Shown here: positions 41,894-52,690 of the stretch, one piece after another | Layout: the number at the start of each line of letters is the position of its first letter | Position numbering within the stretch: position 1 is the first letter of the stretch | NCBI RefSeq assembly: GCF_900102075.1 | Contig: NZ_FNAV01000002.1 | Location: forward strand, 62,001-126,000 | Source of the DNA: Salipiger thiooxidans | GTDB taxonomy: Bacteria; Pseudomonadota; Alphaproteobacteria; Rhodobacterales; Rhodobacteraceae | Reading direction: 5' to 3' | DNA length: 64,000 bases | Program-made: the position numbers and the translations under genes | The notes under the pieces: model-generated | Told to the model about the DNA's origin: nothing | The model's database searches: none | The model's input: only the letters and a program-made list of their open reading frames with translations

Positions 41894-42473
41894 ATCCCAG
41901 TTCTGCGCGTCGCGGAGCCAACAGCCCTTGCAGCGCCTTGCGGCCCCGCGCGCTGAGACTTTCGACCGCGCGCACGCCTATGTCCATGATGCCGGCGATC
42001 TCGGGGTTCGAAAGCCCCTCGAGATGCCGCAATACCACTGCCTGTTTCTGCCGGTCGGGCAGCGTGTCGAGCGCCGCCTGCAATGCCTGTCCCCGCGCCG
42101 TGTCCTGCAGCCCCTGCTCGGCCGAGGGCGACGGGTCCGGCGGTTCGGCCACCGCGTCGATGTCGACATGACCGCCGCGCCGGCGCCGGATCCGGTCGAT
42201 GCAAAGGTTGGAGACGACCCGGTAGACCCAGGTCGACACCTTCGCCTCGCCCTCGCGCCAGCCCGGCGCCGCCCGCCAGAGCCGCAGCAGCGCCTCCTGG
42301 ACAATGTCCTCGGCCTCGGCGCGGTCGTTGAGCATGCGCATGGCATGACCAAAAGCCCTCGGGCCCAGGCGCATGGTCAGCGCGCGCGCCGCCGCCGGGT
42401 CGCCCGCCGCATAGGCCGCGAGCAAGGTCTCGTCGCTGCAATCGCTCATCGCGTCATAGGGCATCCGGTCCAT
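41880..42473 (-). CDS. ECF-type RNA polymerase sigma factor
   Basis: The 197-residue protein has sigma region 2 (AFGHAMRMLNDRAEAEDIVQ then EALLRLWRAAP, with WVYRVVSNLCIDRIRRRR) and region 4 (LDTLPDRQKQAVVLRHLEGL then SNPEIAGIMDIGVRAVESLS). It lacks region 3, as in ECF sigma factors. It leads a leftward three-gene operon. ATG 42473 was taken; ATG 42449 (MSDCSDETLL) would fit the domain equally well. It follows the hairpin that ends the EF-hand gene upstream. Confidence 0.92.
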   Translation of the reverse strand: MDRMPYDAMSDCSDETLLAAYAAGDPAAARALTMRLGPRAFGHAMRMLNDRAEAEDIVQEALLRLWRAAPGWREGEAKVSTWVYRVVSNLCIDRIRRRRGGHVDIDAVAEPPDPSPSAEQGLQDTARGQALQAALDTLPDRQKQAVVLRHLEGLSNPEIAGIMDIGVRAVESLSARGRKALQGLLAPRRAELGYDDD

Positions 42474-42507
42474 CCTCTTGCGCTAGCCCCTGGCCGGGGG
42501 TTGCGCA

Positions 42508-42545
42508 ATGGCGCCGGGCGGCGGCAAGACGCCGCCCGGCGCCAT
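42508..42545 (-). terminator. 16-bp perfect hairpin after the EF-hand gene
   Basis: ATGGCGCCGGGCGGCG (42508-42523), loop GCAAGA, and its exact complement at 42530-42545 lie 8 bases past the EF-hand gene stop on the minus strand. No T-tract is present. It separates that gene from the sigma-factor operon. Confidence 0.7.
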
Positions 42546-42552
42546 GAACGGC

Positions 42553-43353
42553 TTACTGCTGCACCTCGGGCTGGTTCGCCTGCGGTGCCGGCTGCTGCAT
42601 CATCCGGCCCTGGCCACCCTGCTGCGGGCCACCCTTGCCGTTCATTCCATTGCCCTGCATACCGTTGCCGTTCATGCCGCGCGGGCCATCGTTCTGGCCA
42701 AAGCGCTCGTGGCCGCGCGGACCGTCCTGCTGGCCCCAGTGCATCGGACCCTGCCGGCCGTCATGACGGCCGAATTCGCCCTTCTGGCCATGGTGCTTCT
42801 CAAAGCCCTGCTGGCGCCCCTTCCCGTCCGGGCCGCCGCGGCCGTTCTGCATCATCTGGTGACGCTCCTGCATCTGCTTCTGCAGCAGGGCCACGGTGTC
42901 GCGGTTGACCGAGCCGTCGCCATCGGCGTCGAGCCGGTCGAACATGCGCTCTGCACCGCCGCGCTGGCCGGCCTTGATTTCCTCGAGGCTCAGCTTGCCG
43001 TCGCCGTCAGTGTCGAGGCGCTTGACCATGCGCTGCTGGCGACGCTCTTCGCGCATCCGCTCCTGAATGTCGCGGAAGGCGGTCAGTTCGTCGGCCTCGA
43101 GCACGCCATCGCCATTGGCGTCGGCCTCGGCAAAGGCCGCAGCGGGCCCTGCCGCGTCGAGTTCCTCGCGCGTCACGTTGCCGTCGCCGTTGGCGTCGAG
43201 CTCGTCGAACATCTCGACGAACATCGGACCACGGCCCTCACGCTGGCCGGACTGGCCGGACGGACCCTTGTCGCCCGGGAAGGCCATGGCGAGGCTTGCG
43301 GTCCCCATCACGGCAATGGCCGCACCCATGAGTAGTTTGGACATGCGTGTCAT
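42553..43353 (-). CDS. Exported EF-hand calcium-binding protein
   Basis: The start was set at 43353 (MTRMSKLLMGAAIAVMGTAS) because AGGAG lies 9 bases upstream; an in-frame ATG at 43443 would hide the signal peptide, and 43344 is an alternative. After the signal peptide (cleavage near AMA/F) come four EF-hand loops: DANGDGNVTREE, DANGDGVLEADE, DTDGDGKLSLEE and DADGDGSVNRDT. The C-terminal ~100 residues are Gly/Gln/His/Asn/Met-rich low complexity (HGQKGEFGRHDGRQG, MNGNGMQGNGMNGKGG). Periplasmic Ca2+ binding is likely; the physiological role is unknown. It lies upstream of the sigma-factor operon on the same strand. Confidence 0.87.
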   Translation of the reverse strand: MTRMSKLLMGAAIAVMGTASLAMAFPGDKGPSGQSGQREGRGPMFVEMFDELDANGDGNVTREELDAAGPAAAFAEADANGDGVLEADELTAFRDIQERMREERRQQRMVKRLDTDGDGKLSLEEIKAGQRGGAERMFDRLDADGDGSVNRDTVALLQKQMQERHQMMQNGRGGPDGKGRQQGFEKHHGQKGEFGRHDGRQGPMHWGQQDGPRGHERFGQNDGPRGMNGNGMQGNGMNGKGGPQQGGQGRMMQQPAPQANQPEVQQ

Positions 43354-43665
43354 TCCTGCGATCTCCTGTTTCGTTGCTGTCGGCGCCCGCTGTGGCCGCC
43401 GATCTGTAGCTTTCACGCCCCGGTCCGGAACTTCCGTCGGCACTGCGCGAAAAAACTCTCGAGAACGCCCTCACGTCGCGGCGTCGGGGAGACTGCAAGG
43501 GGAAAACCCGCGCCGCGCCGGTCGCATTGCAAAGATGCACGTGGTATCCCTGTTTGCGACATGGCGCCGCAAGGACATGTTGCGCACTTCCGCGGCAGGG
43601 GCGCCATGGCGCAGGTTGCGCCGATGACCGACCTACATGCACACGTGACGCAAAAGACCATACCG

Positions 43666-44127
43666 ATGACGCAGACCGACCAGCCACACGACATGCCCCG
43701 CTCTGCCGACCCGGCGGACGCGCCGCTCGACGCAGCTCCGGCGACCACCGCAGAACGCCTTCCCGAGCGCGAGACCTGGCCCGCGATCTGGAAGGGGTTC
43801 CGCCGTCGCTGCCCGAATTGCGGCAAGGGCCCGTTGATGCGCAGCTACCTCAAGGTGCGCGACCATTGCCCGGTCTGCCGCGAGGAGCTGTTCCACAACC
43901 GCGCCGACGACGGCCCCGCCTATCTCACGATCCTGATCGTGGGTCACATCATGGCCCCGGCACTGCACATCTCCTTCGTGACGTGGCGTCCGGAACCGCT
44001 TATCCTGATTACCATATTCTCCATTGGCTGCATCGGTCTGTCCCTCTATCTTCTGCCAAGGCTCAAGGGCGCGATCGTCGGCTTCCAGTGGGCGCGACGG
44101 ATGCACGGGTTCTCGCAATCCGGCTGA
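43666..44127 (+). CDS. DUF983 family membrane protein
   Basis: The protein has 153 residues from ATG 43666; in-frame starts at 43561, 43606 and 43624 exist, and no ribosome site decides between them. A zinc-ribbon-like CPNCGKGPLMRSYLKV with CPVCREELF precedes two membrane helices (LTILIVGHIMAPALHISF and ILITIFSIGCIGLSLYLLPR). This is the DUF983 pattern of alphaproteobacteria, whose function is not established. The NUDIX hydrolase starts 35 bases downstream with a strong ribosome site, so the two may be co-transcribed. Confidence 0.85.
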   Translation: MTQTDQPHDMPRSADPADAPLDAAPATTAERLPERETWPAIWKGFRRRCPNCGKGPLMRSYLKVRDHCPVCREELFHNRADDGPAYLTILIVGHIMAPALHISFVTWRPEPLILITIFSIGCIGLSLYLLPRLKGAIVGFQWARRMHGFSQSG

Positions 44128-44162
44128 TCGAAGCGCCCGCCGGGGCCGGGGCAGGAGGAAGA

Positions 44163-44852
44163 ATGACCATCGACAAGACGGCGATCCGCGATGCGGCGAC
44201 GGTGATCGTGATGCGCGACCGCGACACGAACCCGCGCATCCTCATGGGACAGCGCGGCGCCAAGGCGGCCTTTATGCCCAACAAGTTCGTCTTCCCCGGC
44301 GGCGCCGTCGACGCGGCGGATGCCGCGGTGCCGCTGGCCCGTCCCCTGCCCGAGCTCTGCCGCCTGCGCATCGACGAGGATTCGCCCGCCGGCCTCGCGC
44401 ACCCGCTGGCGGCAGCCGCGATTCGGGAACTCTGGGAAGAGACCGGGCTGCGGCTCGGCACGCCGGGCGACTGGCGCGACCCGCCGGCCGACTGGCAGGG
44501 CTTCGCGGACAACGGGCTGCTGCCCGACGCCTCGGGCCTGCAGTTCGTGTTCCGCGCCATCACCCCGCCGGGCCGCCCCCGCCGCTTCGACGCGCGCTTC
44601 TTCCTTGCGGATGCGGCGGCGCTGGCCTCGGACCCGGACGATTTCTCGGCCGCCTGCGACGAGCTCAGCCACCTGCAGTGGATCCCGCTCGAGAAGGTCA
44701 GGCATTTCGACATGCCCTTCATCACCGAGGTGGTGCTGGCCGAGGTCGCCGCACGGGCGCGGGACGCGTCGCCGCCCGCCTCGGTGCCGTTCTTCCGCAA
44801 TGATGACGAGGCGAGCCTGTTCCTGCAACTGCACGGACGGCCGATGCCCTGA
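44163..44852 (+). CDS. NUDIX hydrolase
   Basis: The start is ATG 44163, just after CAGGAGGAAGA. The 229-residue protein has FVFPGGAVDAAD and, about 45 residues later, the catalytic helix AAIRELWEETGLRLG, giving a NUDIX box with an expanded loop like NUDT19-type proteins. The RE..EE glutamates that bind Mg2+ are present. It would hydrolyse nucleoside-diphosphate-linked or CoA-like substrates in the cytoplasm. The substrate is unknown. It converges with the next gene. Confidence 0.9.
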   Translation: MTIDKTAIRDAATVIVMRDRDTNPRILMGQRGAKAAFMPNKFVFPGGAVDAADAAVPLARPLPELCRLRIDEDSPAGLAHPLAAAAIRELWEETGLRLGTPGDWRDPPADWQGFADNGLLPDASGLQFVFRAITPPGRPRRFDARFFLADAAALASDPDDFSAACDELSHLQWIPLEKVRHFDMPFITEVVLAEVAARARDASPPASVPFFRNDDEASLFLQLHGRPMP

Positions 44853-44866
44853 AACGGTGCGGGCGC

Positions 44867-45241
44867 CTAGACGAAGCCCCGCCAGAGCAGCACTGCCATC
44901 ACCAGCGCAAAGATGGCGACCGCGTTGAGGATCACCGCCGCCAGCACCGACAGCACCCTGCCCTTGCGCCGGTCCGCCCGGTCGTAGCTGCCGAGATAGG
45001 CCTCGAGCCGTCCGAGCGAGGCGCCGAGCGCCGCGTCTCCCGTGATCCGCGACAGCTTGGGGTTGCCCTCGACCCGCCGCGCGGCAAGCACGCGGGTGAG
45101 GTCGCCCTGCAGTCTGCGGGGCAGCACGCGCCTGGCCCGGGCGGCACGGCTCTCGAACCCGCCGCGGCTGAGCGCGAGCTTGTCCTCGAAGAGCTTTTCG
45201 AGCCGCTGCAGCGCGCCGGAGAGGTCATGTGTTGCGATCAT
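44867..45241 (-). CDS. Small membrane protein of unknown function
   Basis: The 124-residue protein starts best at ATG 45241 (MIATHDLSGALQRLEKLFED), with GGGGA 8 bases upstream; ATG 45247 is possible. A basic, helical first part (RAARARRVLPRRLQGDLTRV) is followed by one C-terminal membrane helix (VLSVLAAVILNAVAIFALVM). I do not recognise a named family, though this layout is common in roseobacter genomes. It is divergent from the alpha/beta hydrolase. Confidence 0.65.
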   Translation of the reverse strand: MIATHDLSGALQRLEKLFEDKLALSRGGFESRAARARRVLPRRLQGDLTRVLAARRVEGNPKLSRITGDAALGASLGRLEAYLGSYDRADRRKGRVLSVLAAVILNAVAIFALVMAVLLWRGFV

Positions 45242-45381
45242 CGACATGGTCCCCAGATCGGCGCAAGCCGCCCCGCCGCGCAAGCCCTGCCGCATCGCCA
45301 ACAGGCGATCCGCGTCGGATCGCGGCAGAAGCGCCACGCTCCCCATTCCCTTCGCCGCCGCCGTCTCCTATGTCTGGCGTC

Positions 45382-46143
45382 ATGCTGAACACGATCACAC
45401 ACGGCTCCGCCACCGACCAACCGCCGCTTCTCATCGTTCACGGGCTCTTCGGATCCGCCCGGAACTGGGGCGTCATCGCCAAGCGCCTGTCGGACGAGCG
45501 GCAGGTGATCGCGGTGGACCAGCGCAACCACGGCGACTCGCCGTGGAACGACCTGCACGGCTACGAGGACATGGCCGCCGACATCGCCGAGGTGATCGAG
45601 GCCAACGGCGGGCAGGCCGACCTGCTCGGGCATTCGATGGGCGGCAAGGCCTCGATGGTGCTGGCGCTCACCCGGCCGGAACTGGTCAAGCGGCTGATCG
45701 TCGCCGACGTGGCGCCGGTCGCCTATGGCCACACCCAGATGCAGCATATCGAGGCGATGCGGGCGGTGGATCTCGACGCCATCGAGAAACGCTCGGACGC
45801 CAGCGCCCAGCTCGCACGGCACGTCCCGGACCCGACGCTGCAGGCCTTCTTCACCCAGTCGCTCGACCTGCGCGAGAAACGCTGGAAGCTGAACCTCGAC
45901 GTGCTGGCGGCAGAGATGCCCAAGATCCTGGGCTTCCCCGACATCGACGGCCAGTTCGACGGGCCGACGCTGTTCCTGTCGGGGGCCGAGAGCGACTACG
46001 TCCTTCCCGAGTATCGCGAACGCATCCGCGCCCTTTTCCCCGAATCGCGTTTCGCCAAGATCCCCGGCGCCGGACACTGGCTGCATGCCGAGAAACCGCG
46101 CGAGTTCGAGGCAGCGGGGAGGGCCTATCTGAACGCTGCCTGA
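45382..46143 (+). CDS. Alpha/beta-fold hydrolase (YbfF-like esterase)
   Basis: The 253-residue protein starts at ATG 45382 (MLNTITHGSATDQPPLLIVH); ATG 45370 is a close alternative. The oxyanion segment is HGLFGSARNW, and VDQRNHGDSPW and the nucleophile elbow LLGHSMGGKAS mark the catalytic serine. The acid and histidine come from the C-terminal FLSGAESDYV and IPGAGHWLHAEKP segments. It resembles YbfF/ABHD11-type esterases acting on short acyl esters or acyl-CoA. It is monocistronic and ends before hairpins. Confidence 0.9.
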   Translation: MLNTITHGSATDQPPLLIVHGLFGSARNWGVIAKRLSDERQVIAVDQRNHGDSPWNDLHGYEDMAADIAEVIEANGGQADLLGHSMGGKASMVLALTRPELVKRLIVADVAPVAYGHTQMQHIEAMRAVDLDAIEKRSDASAQLARHVPDPTLQAFFTQSLDLREKRWKLNLDVLAAEMPKILGFPDIDGQFDGPTLFLSGAESDYVLPEYRERIRALFPESRFAKIPGAGHWLHAEKPREFEAAGRAYLNAA

Positions 46144-46160
46144 CAGTGGATTCAGGAAAA

Positions 46161-46185
46161 CCGAAACTGCAGGTTCTTGTTTCGG
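46161..46185 (+). terminator. Hairpin after the alpha/beta hydrolase gene
   Basis: CCGAAAC (46161-46167) and GTTTCGG (46179-46185) form a 7-bp stem 17 bases past the stop codon. There is no long T-tract. Confidence 0.45.
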
Positions 46186-46225
46186 AATGAGTCACGCCGC
46201 GGCTTGATCCAAAGCGCCGGGCACC

Positions 46226-46246
46226 CCTTTCTCCCCTCGAGAAAGG
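46226..46246. terminator. Hairpin between convergent hydrolase and LysR genes
   Basis: CCTTTCTC (46226-46233), a CCCTC loop and GAGAAAGG (46239-46246) form a perfect 8-bp stem 22 bases from the LysR stop. It could end transcription from either side. Confidence 0.5.
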
Positions 46247-46268
46247 AGCTCCGATGCCCCTCGCCCCG

Positions 46269-47237
46269 TCAGTCCCCGGCCAGCACCTGCAGCTCGCCCT
46301 CGAGCCACGGCAACTGGCGCAGTGCCGGTTCGATCACCGATTCCGAGACCAGCTTGCGCATGGTCTGCGCCACGTCGCGCGGCACCCGGTCGGTCCAGTC
46401 CGAAGCGGCGAAGAGCGAGATGGTGCGCGCGAAGGGGCTGAAGGGCAGCGGGTGCGCTTCCATCCGGTCCTGGAACTGCTTGGCGCGCATGTAACCCAGC
46501 GGCGTGGTGATGCCCCAGCCGACGCCGCGCGCCACCAGCGTCATCAGCGACAGGTGCGCGCCGATCTCGAAGCGCTCGGGGAACTCGAGCTTCTGGCGCG
46601 CCAGATGCGCCTCGATCTGCCGGCCGATGAGCTGCTCGCGGTCGTAGCGCAGCAACGGCAGCCCGTGCATCAGCGACTGCGCACCCCCGGCCTCGGCCAG
46701 TGCGCCGCGGGCACAGACCAGCATGAACGGGTCGCGGATCAGCGGGTATTCCACCACGCCGTCGACCACCGCCCCGGAACTCGCGGCGATGGCGATGTGC
46801 AGGCGCCGGTCACGCATGGCCTGCCCGATCTCGTGGCTGGGGGCAGTGATCAGCTTGAAGCGGCAGCGGGTCATGCTCTCGGCAAGCATGGTCACCAGCT
46901 GCGGCGTGAGGTCGTTGTCGAAATCGTCGATGACCCCGAGGCTCAGCGTCGACAGATGCGTGAGATCCATCACCGTGAGCTCGTTCTGGGCGAGCCGGAG
47001 CTGGCTCAGCACCGACTGGGTGCGCAGCAGGAACGACCGTCCCGCCTGGGTGAGCTGCATCGGGCGGCGCCCGTGGTCGACGAGATCGGCCCCGAGCGCG
47101 GCCTCGAGATTGCGCATCTGCTGGCTCACCGCGGGCTGGCTCAGCCCCGTCATCTCGGCCGCCTGCGCCACAGATCCGCTTGCCGCCAGCGCCTCGAACA
47201 CCTCGAGCCCGCGCAGCGTCACCCCCTTCATCAGCAT
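46269..47237 (-). CDS. LysR-family regulator divergent from the HisD/HpsN-family gene
   Basis: The 322-residue protein starts at ATG 47237 (MLMKGVTLRGLEVFEALAAS), with 47231 as an alternative. The helix-turn-helix VAQAAEMTGLSQPAVSQQMR is canonical and is followed by a full effector-binding domain. It is separated by 85 bases from the divergent dehydrogenase gene, which it most likely regulates. The spacer is AT-rich near 47275-47300 with a possible CTGA-N14-TCAG arrangement, too weak to call an operator. Confidence 0.9.
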   Translation of the reverse strand: MLMKGVTLRGLEVFEALAASGSVAQAAEMTGLSQPAVSQQMRNLEAALGADLVDHGRRPMQLTQAGRSFLLRTQSVLSQLRLAQNELTVMDLTHLSTLSLGVIDDFDNDLTPQLVTMLAESMTRCRFKLITAPSHEIGQAMRDRRLHIAIAASSGAVVDGVVEYPLIRDPFMLVCARGALAEAGGAQSLMHGLPLLRYDREQLIGRQIEAHLARQKLEFPERFEIGAHLSLMTLVARGVGWGITTPLGYMRAKQFQDRMEAHPLPFSPFARTISLFAASDWTDRVPRDVAQTMRKLVSESVIEPALRQLPWLEGELQVLAGD

Positions 47238-47322
47238 TTCGCCCCCTTCTCCGGCCGCAAGGCCCGTCACTCACACATTCACCTTTTCTGAAACTATCAC
47301 CCTGTCAGGTCAAGCGTTCCCC

Positions 47323-48615
47323 ATGCCGATCACCCATCTCAAAGCCGCCCCCGGCCTGCCGCCGCAGAACGCCGCCGACATCTCGGACACCGTGCAGGTC
47401 ATGCTCGCGGCGCTGCGCACCGGCGGCGAAGAGGCCGCGCTCGACTACGCCCGCCGCCTCGATGGCCACGACGCCGCGCCCGAACTGTCGCCCGCCGCGC
47501 TCGCCGGGGCCCACCGCCTGCTGCCGGTGACGCTGGTCGAGGACATCGCCTACGCCCACGCCAACATCCGCGCCTTCGCCGAGGCGCAGCGGGCCTCGGT
47601 GCAGGAGTTCGAGGTCGAGCTGCGCCCCGGCCTGCGCGCCGGACAGCGGCTGCTGCCGCTGGGCTGCGCCGGGGTCTACGTGCCCGGCGGGCGCTACGCG
47701 CACATCGCCTCGGCGCTGATGACGGTGACCACCGCCCGGGCCGCGGGCGTGGGCACGGTCACCGCCTGCACGCCCCCCGGCCCCGACGGCCCGCACCCGG
47801 CGATCCTGCACGCGCTGCACCTCGCGGGCGCCGACCGCGTGCTGGCCATGGGCGGGGTGCAGGGCATCGCCGCACTGGCGCTGGGGCTCTTCGACCTGCC
47901 CGGCGCCGATCTGGTCGCGGGCCCGGGCAATGCCTTCGTCGCCGAGGCCAAGCGCCAGCTCTTCGGGCCCATCGGCATCGACATGGTAGCGGGCCCCACG
48001 GATTCGATGATCCTCGCCGATGCCACCGCCCGCGCCGAGCGGGTGGCGCTCGATCTCGTCAGTCAGGCCGAGCACGGCGGCACCTCGCCGGTGTGGCTTG
48101 TCACCACCCACGCGCCGCTGGCCGACGCGGTGCTGGCCATGGTGCCGCGGATCATCGCCTCGCTGCCCGAGCCCAACCGCTCGGCCGCGCACGAGGCCTG
48201 GGCCGCGCTCGGCGAGGTGATGCTGGCGGACACGCGCGAGGAAATGGCGGCGCAGGCCGACCTCTACGCACCCGAGCACCTGCACGTGCAGGCGGCCGAT
48301 CTCTGCTGGTGGCGCCAGAGGCTCAGCGCCTACGGCTCGCTGTTCCTTGGCGCCGACACCACGGTGGCCTTCGGCGACAAGGCCGCGGGGCCGAACCACG
48401 TGCTGCCCACCGGCCGCGCGGCGCGCTATACTGGCGGGCTGTCGGTGCACAAGTTCCTGAAATGCGTGACATGGCAGAGCGCCGCACCCGAGGCTCTGGC
48501 CGATCTCGCCCGCGCCAGCGCCGGCATCAGCCGCGCCGAGGGCATGGAAGGCCATGCCCGCGCCTGCGATGCCCGCCTGCCCGACCGCAACGCCGGTCGC
48601 TGCTGCGGGTCCTGA
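47323..48615 (+). CDS. Histidinol dehydrogenase-family protein (possible sulfopropanediol 3-dehydrogenase HpsN)
   Basis: The 430-residue protein has the HisD family motifs: GVYVPGGRYAHIASALMT, ADLVAGPGNAFVAEAKRQLF, GPTDSMILAD, the zinc-site SQAEHGG, YAPEHLHVQ and GPNHVLPT. True histidinol dehydrogenase (hisD) is normally with other his genes. This one is alone with a dedicated LysR regulator, and the RYAHIASALM pattern is closer to HpsN, which oxidises 2,3-dihydroxypropane-1-sulfonate to sulfolactate with NAD+. No hpsOP or sulfonate transporter genes are adjacent, so the substrate is uncertain. Confidence 0.75.
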   Translation: MPITHLKAAPGLPPQNAADISDTVQVMLAALRTGGEEAALDYARRLDGHDAAPELSPAALAGAHRLLPVTLVEDIAYAHANIRAFAEAQRASVQEFEVELRPGLRAGQRLLPLGCAGVYVPGGRYAHIASALMTVTTARAAGVGTVTACTPPGPDGPHPAILHALHLAGADRVLAMGGVQGIAALALGLFDLPGADLVAGPGNAFVAEAKRQLFGPIGIDMVAGPTDSMILADATARAERVALDLVSQAEHGGTSPVWLVTTHAPLADAVLAMVPRIIASLPEPNRSAAHEAWAALGEVMLADTREEMAAQADLYAPEHLHVQAADLCWWRQRLSAYGSLFLGADTTVAFGDKAAGPNHVLPTGRAARYTGGLSVHKFLKCVTWQSAAPEALADLARASAGISRAEGMEGHARACDARLPDRNAGRCCGS

Positions 48616-48716
48616 GGGGCATCACATGAAGACGCCAGGCGCCGCCCAGCGGACGAGAAAGGTCCGTGGGCAGCGCTGAACGGCTGTCATCGAGGTCGAC
48701 GCCGAGCCGACCCGGC

Positions 48717-49064
48717 TCACAGTCCGCTGCAGAGCCTTTCGGCGCGCGCGACGTATTTGGCGTAGCGCTCCCAGAAGCTGCGGTCCGACGACCGGTCGGA
48801 CTGGCGGACCTCCTGCGCGCTGTGCGGGTCCTGGTAGAACTTCACCGCCCGGCGCTGGTCGCCGTTGCTCAGTTCCTCGTTCGCCGCGGCCTGGATGCAG
48901 CCGCACAGCTGCGGGTTCCGTGCCGTCCGGTCCGAGGCGATGCAGGCCTTGCTGATCGGCCCGCTGGCCATCCGCGTCACATAATAGTCGCTGCCCGACC
49001 TTGATCCGCCACCGCCGCAGCCCGCCACGACGGCCAGTGCCACCACACAGGAAATGGTTCTCAT
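48717..49064 (-). CDS. Small lipoprotein of unknown function
   Basis: The 115-residue protein has a lipoprotein signal ending ALAVVAGC (Cys16). It is followed by a Gly/Ser linker and a domain with cysteines ([20 protein letters not shown] then IQAAANEEL). The pattern occurs in roseobacter genomes as a conserved hypothetical; no function can be given. It is divergent from lepA, and the 101 bases after its stop hold nothing recognisable. Confidence 0.8.
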   Translation of the reverse strand: MRTISCVVALAVVAGCGGGGSRSGSDYYVTRMASGPISKACIASDRTARNPQLCGCIQAAANEELSNGDQRRAVKFYQDPHSAQEVRQSDRSSDRSFWERYAKYVARAERLCSGL

Positions 49065-49236
49065 ACGCCTGTCTTCCTTACGCTCGACACCACCCTCGGG
49101 GCTTTTCGCCCTCGCTTCGGGGTGGCCTTTTCCACAGACTGCCGCAAAGACCGGAGGAATTCAATTCACCAGCCCGTCAGGTCATCACGCGATCCGCCTT
49201 GACCGGCCCGTGATTCACCAGCATATCCAGCAAATC

Positions 49237-51039
<1,803 letters not shown>

Positions 51040-51246
51040 CCGAGCCCTGCCCCACGTGATCAAGGAATGGCCGCCCCTCGGGGCGGCTGTTTCGTGGCCG
51101 GGCACGGCTTGCGGATCACGGCTTCGAGAGACGGCCGCCTTGCACCCCCGCGCAGGCCTGCGTCGCGATTGCGAATCCCGCGGATTTGCCGTTCAGATCG
51201 CGCGGGGCCGCGGTGGCCCATGCACATTGCTCACTGGCGGTCCATC

Positions 51247-51882
51247 ATGCGTCACGTCACGATCCCTCTCCTGCTCTCCCTGATCCTCGCCGCCGGCACC
51301 GCCCGGGCCGAGGTCTGCGACTATCGCCCCAGCCGGCTGCTCGGCGAGGCGGTAGGCGAGGCCGCCGGGGCGGTCTCGAAGCTTGGCGGCAACGCCATCG
51401 CGGGGGACGGCGGTTTCTACACGCTGCTCAACGCCACCAGCGGGCTTACGCTGCTCGGCACCAAGCTCGCCGCCTCGGGCACCGCCGCAGGCGTCGGCAG
51501 TTCCGGCAGCGGCGCGGGCGTGGCCTCGGTGGTGGCGAACCCCGGTGTCTGGATCCCGGCGCTGGTGATCGGCGCGGGCGGGGTCGGTTACGAGGCCACC
51601 TGCGCGCTCTTCGTGGACGAGCGCATCACCGACTACGACGCGGTGCTCAAGGTCATGCGCGATTTCCAGAACCACTCCGACCCGCGCGCCTTCCGGCTGG
51701 TCGAGGACAACCTGAACCCGTTCATCGAGCTTCACGACGCCGACGGCACCCGCAGCACCTACAAGGTGGCCGATCTCTACATCGTCGACGGCATGCTCCG
51801 GCACCGCGCCTGGGGACCGAACCGCACCATCGGGCGCGTGGTCTTCCTCCCGACCGAGATCTCTCCCAACTCGCTCTACTGA
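51247..51882 (+). CDS. Exported hypothetical protein
   Basis: The 211-residue protein starts at ATG 51247 with a signal peptide (RHVTIPLLLSLILAAGTARA, cleavage before EVCDY). The mature part has a Gly/Ala/Ser-rich hydrophobic region at about residues 60-115, possibly two membrane-like segments. The C-terminal part includes FVDERITDYDAVLKVMRDFQ. I do not recognise a family. It is alone, and a hairpin terminator follows. Confidence 0.75.
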   Translation: MRHVTIPLLLSLILAAGTARAEVCDYRPSRLLGEAVGEAAGAVSKLGGNAIAGDGGFYTLLNATSGLTLLGTKLAASGTAAGVGSSGSGAGVASVVANPGVWIPALVIGAGGVGYEATCALFVDERITDYDAVLKVMRDFQNHSDPRAFRLVEDNLNPFIELHDADGTRSTYKVADLYIVDGMLRHRAWGPNRTIGRVVFLPTEISPNSLY

Positions 51883-51894
51883 CCCGTCCCAACG

Positions 51895-51921
51895 AAAAAG
51901 GCCGCCCCGAAGGGCGGCTTT
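51895..51921. terminator. Bidirectional terminator between the exported protein and DUF4168 genes
   Basis: AAAAAGGCCGCCC, loop CGAA, and GGGCGGCTTT form a stem with A/T-rich flanks on both sides, giving T-tracts in both directions. It lies 13-22 bases from the two convergent stop codons. Confidence 0.8.
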
Positions 51922-51942
51922 GCACGATGAGGGAGACAGGGG

Positions 51943-52395
51943 TCACTCCGTCATCGTGGCCCCCGCGCCGTCCTGCTGCTTGGTCTGCAGCATCGCGAGC
52001 AGGCGTTCGTTCAGCTCCGGGTCGGCCTGGGCCGCGGCGCTGATCTGGTTGTAGGTCTGCACGTCCATGCCCTCGGTCTCCTCGACCGCGGAGGCCATCT
52101 CCTGCTGGGCTTCCTGCACCAGCGCCTGCTTGCCTTCGGGCTCTGCGGTGCCGTCGATGCGGGCGGCGTAGTCCTCTTGCACGTCCTGCACCTGCATCGC
52201 GGCGTCGATGAAGGACGTGAGCTGGGCTTCGCTGAAGTCCGCCGCGGGCGCCTCGGGCGCGGCCTGCATCGGAGCCGCCTCGGGCGCGGTCTCCGTCGCG
52301 CTCTCGGGGGCCGTCTGGGCCAGTACCGGCGCCACCGGAGCGGCGATCAGGGCTGCGATGACCGTGGACTTGAGCAGGATACCGTTGCGTTTCAT
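51943..52395 (-). CDS. DUF4168 domain-containing exported protein
   Basis: The 150-residue protein has a signal peptide (STVIAALIAAPVAPVLAQ) and a Pro/Glu/Ala-rich linker. The DUF4168-like segment is FSEAQLTSFIDAAMQVQDVQ, with MDVQTYNQISAAAQADPELN near the end. It is predicted to be periplasmic and helical. The function of the family is not established. Its promoter should lie in the 295 bases up to the next gene at 52691. Confidence 0.82.
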   Translation of the reverse strand: MKRNGILLKSTVIAALIAAPVAPVLAQTAPESATETAPEAAPMQAAPEAPAADFSEAQLTSFIDAAMQVQDVQEDYAARIDGTAEPEGKQALVQEAQQEMASAVEETEGMDVQTYNQISAAAQADPELNERLLAMLQTKQQDGAGATMTE

Positions 52396-52690
52396 GCTGT
52401 TTCCTTTCGGAGGTTCTGATCTTCCGACACGGGAGCATCCCGTGCCTTCGACCCAGAGCTATGCACCGTCCCCCGGCGCATCAAAGGGCATCCGGCGTTC
52501 TTGCCGCAGGGCAGCAAACTCCTGCCGGAACGCGGATTTTGCGGTGGCAACGCTCCGCGCAGCGAATTTGACTCGCGGATCGCCGCCGCCCCCGCCCCCC
52601 GCATCCGGCGGGAAATCGCGGCTTTTGTTTCCACGTCCGGGCGATCACGGTCCGTGCGATCCTTGGCGCCCACACAAGGAGGGCTCATCC

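Noticed and set aside
52497-52535. CTTGCCGCAGGGCAGCAAACTCC as an eighth repeat copy
   Set aside because: It shares only CTTGCC and AAACTCC with longer spacing and lacks CTTCAT and the GGGGGC palindrome, so the match is weak.
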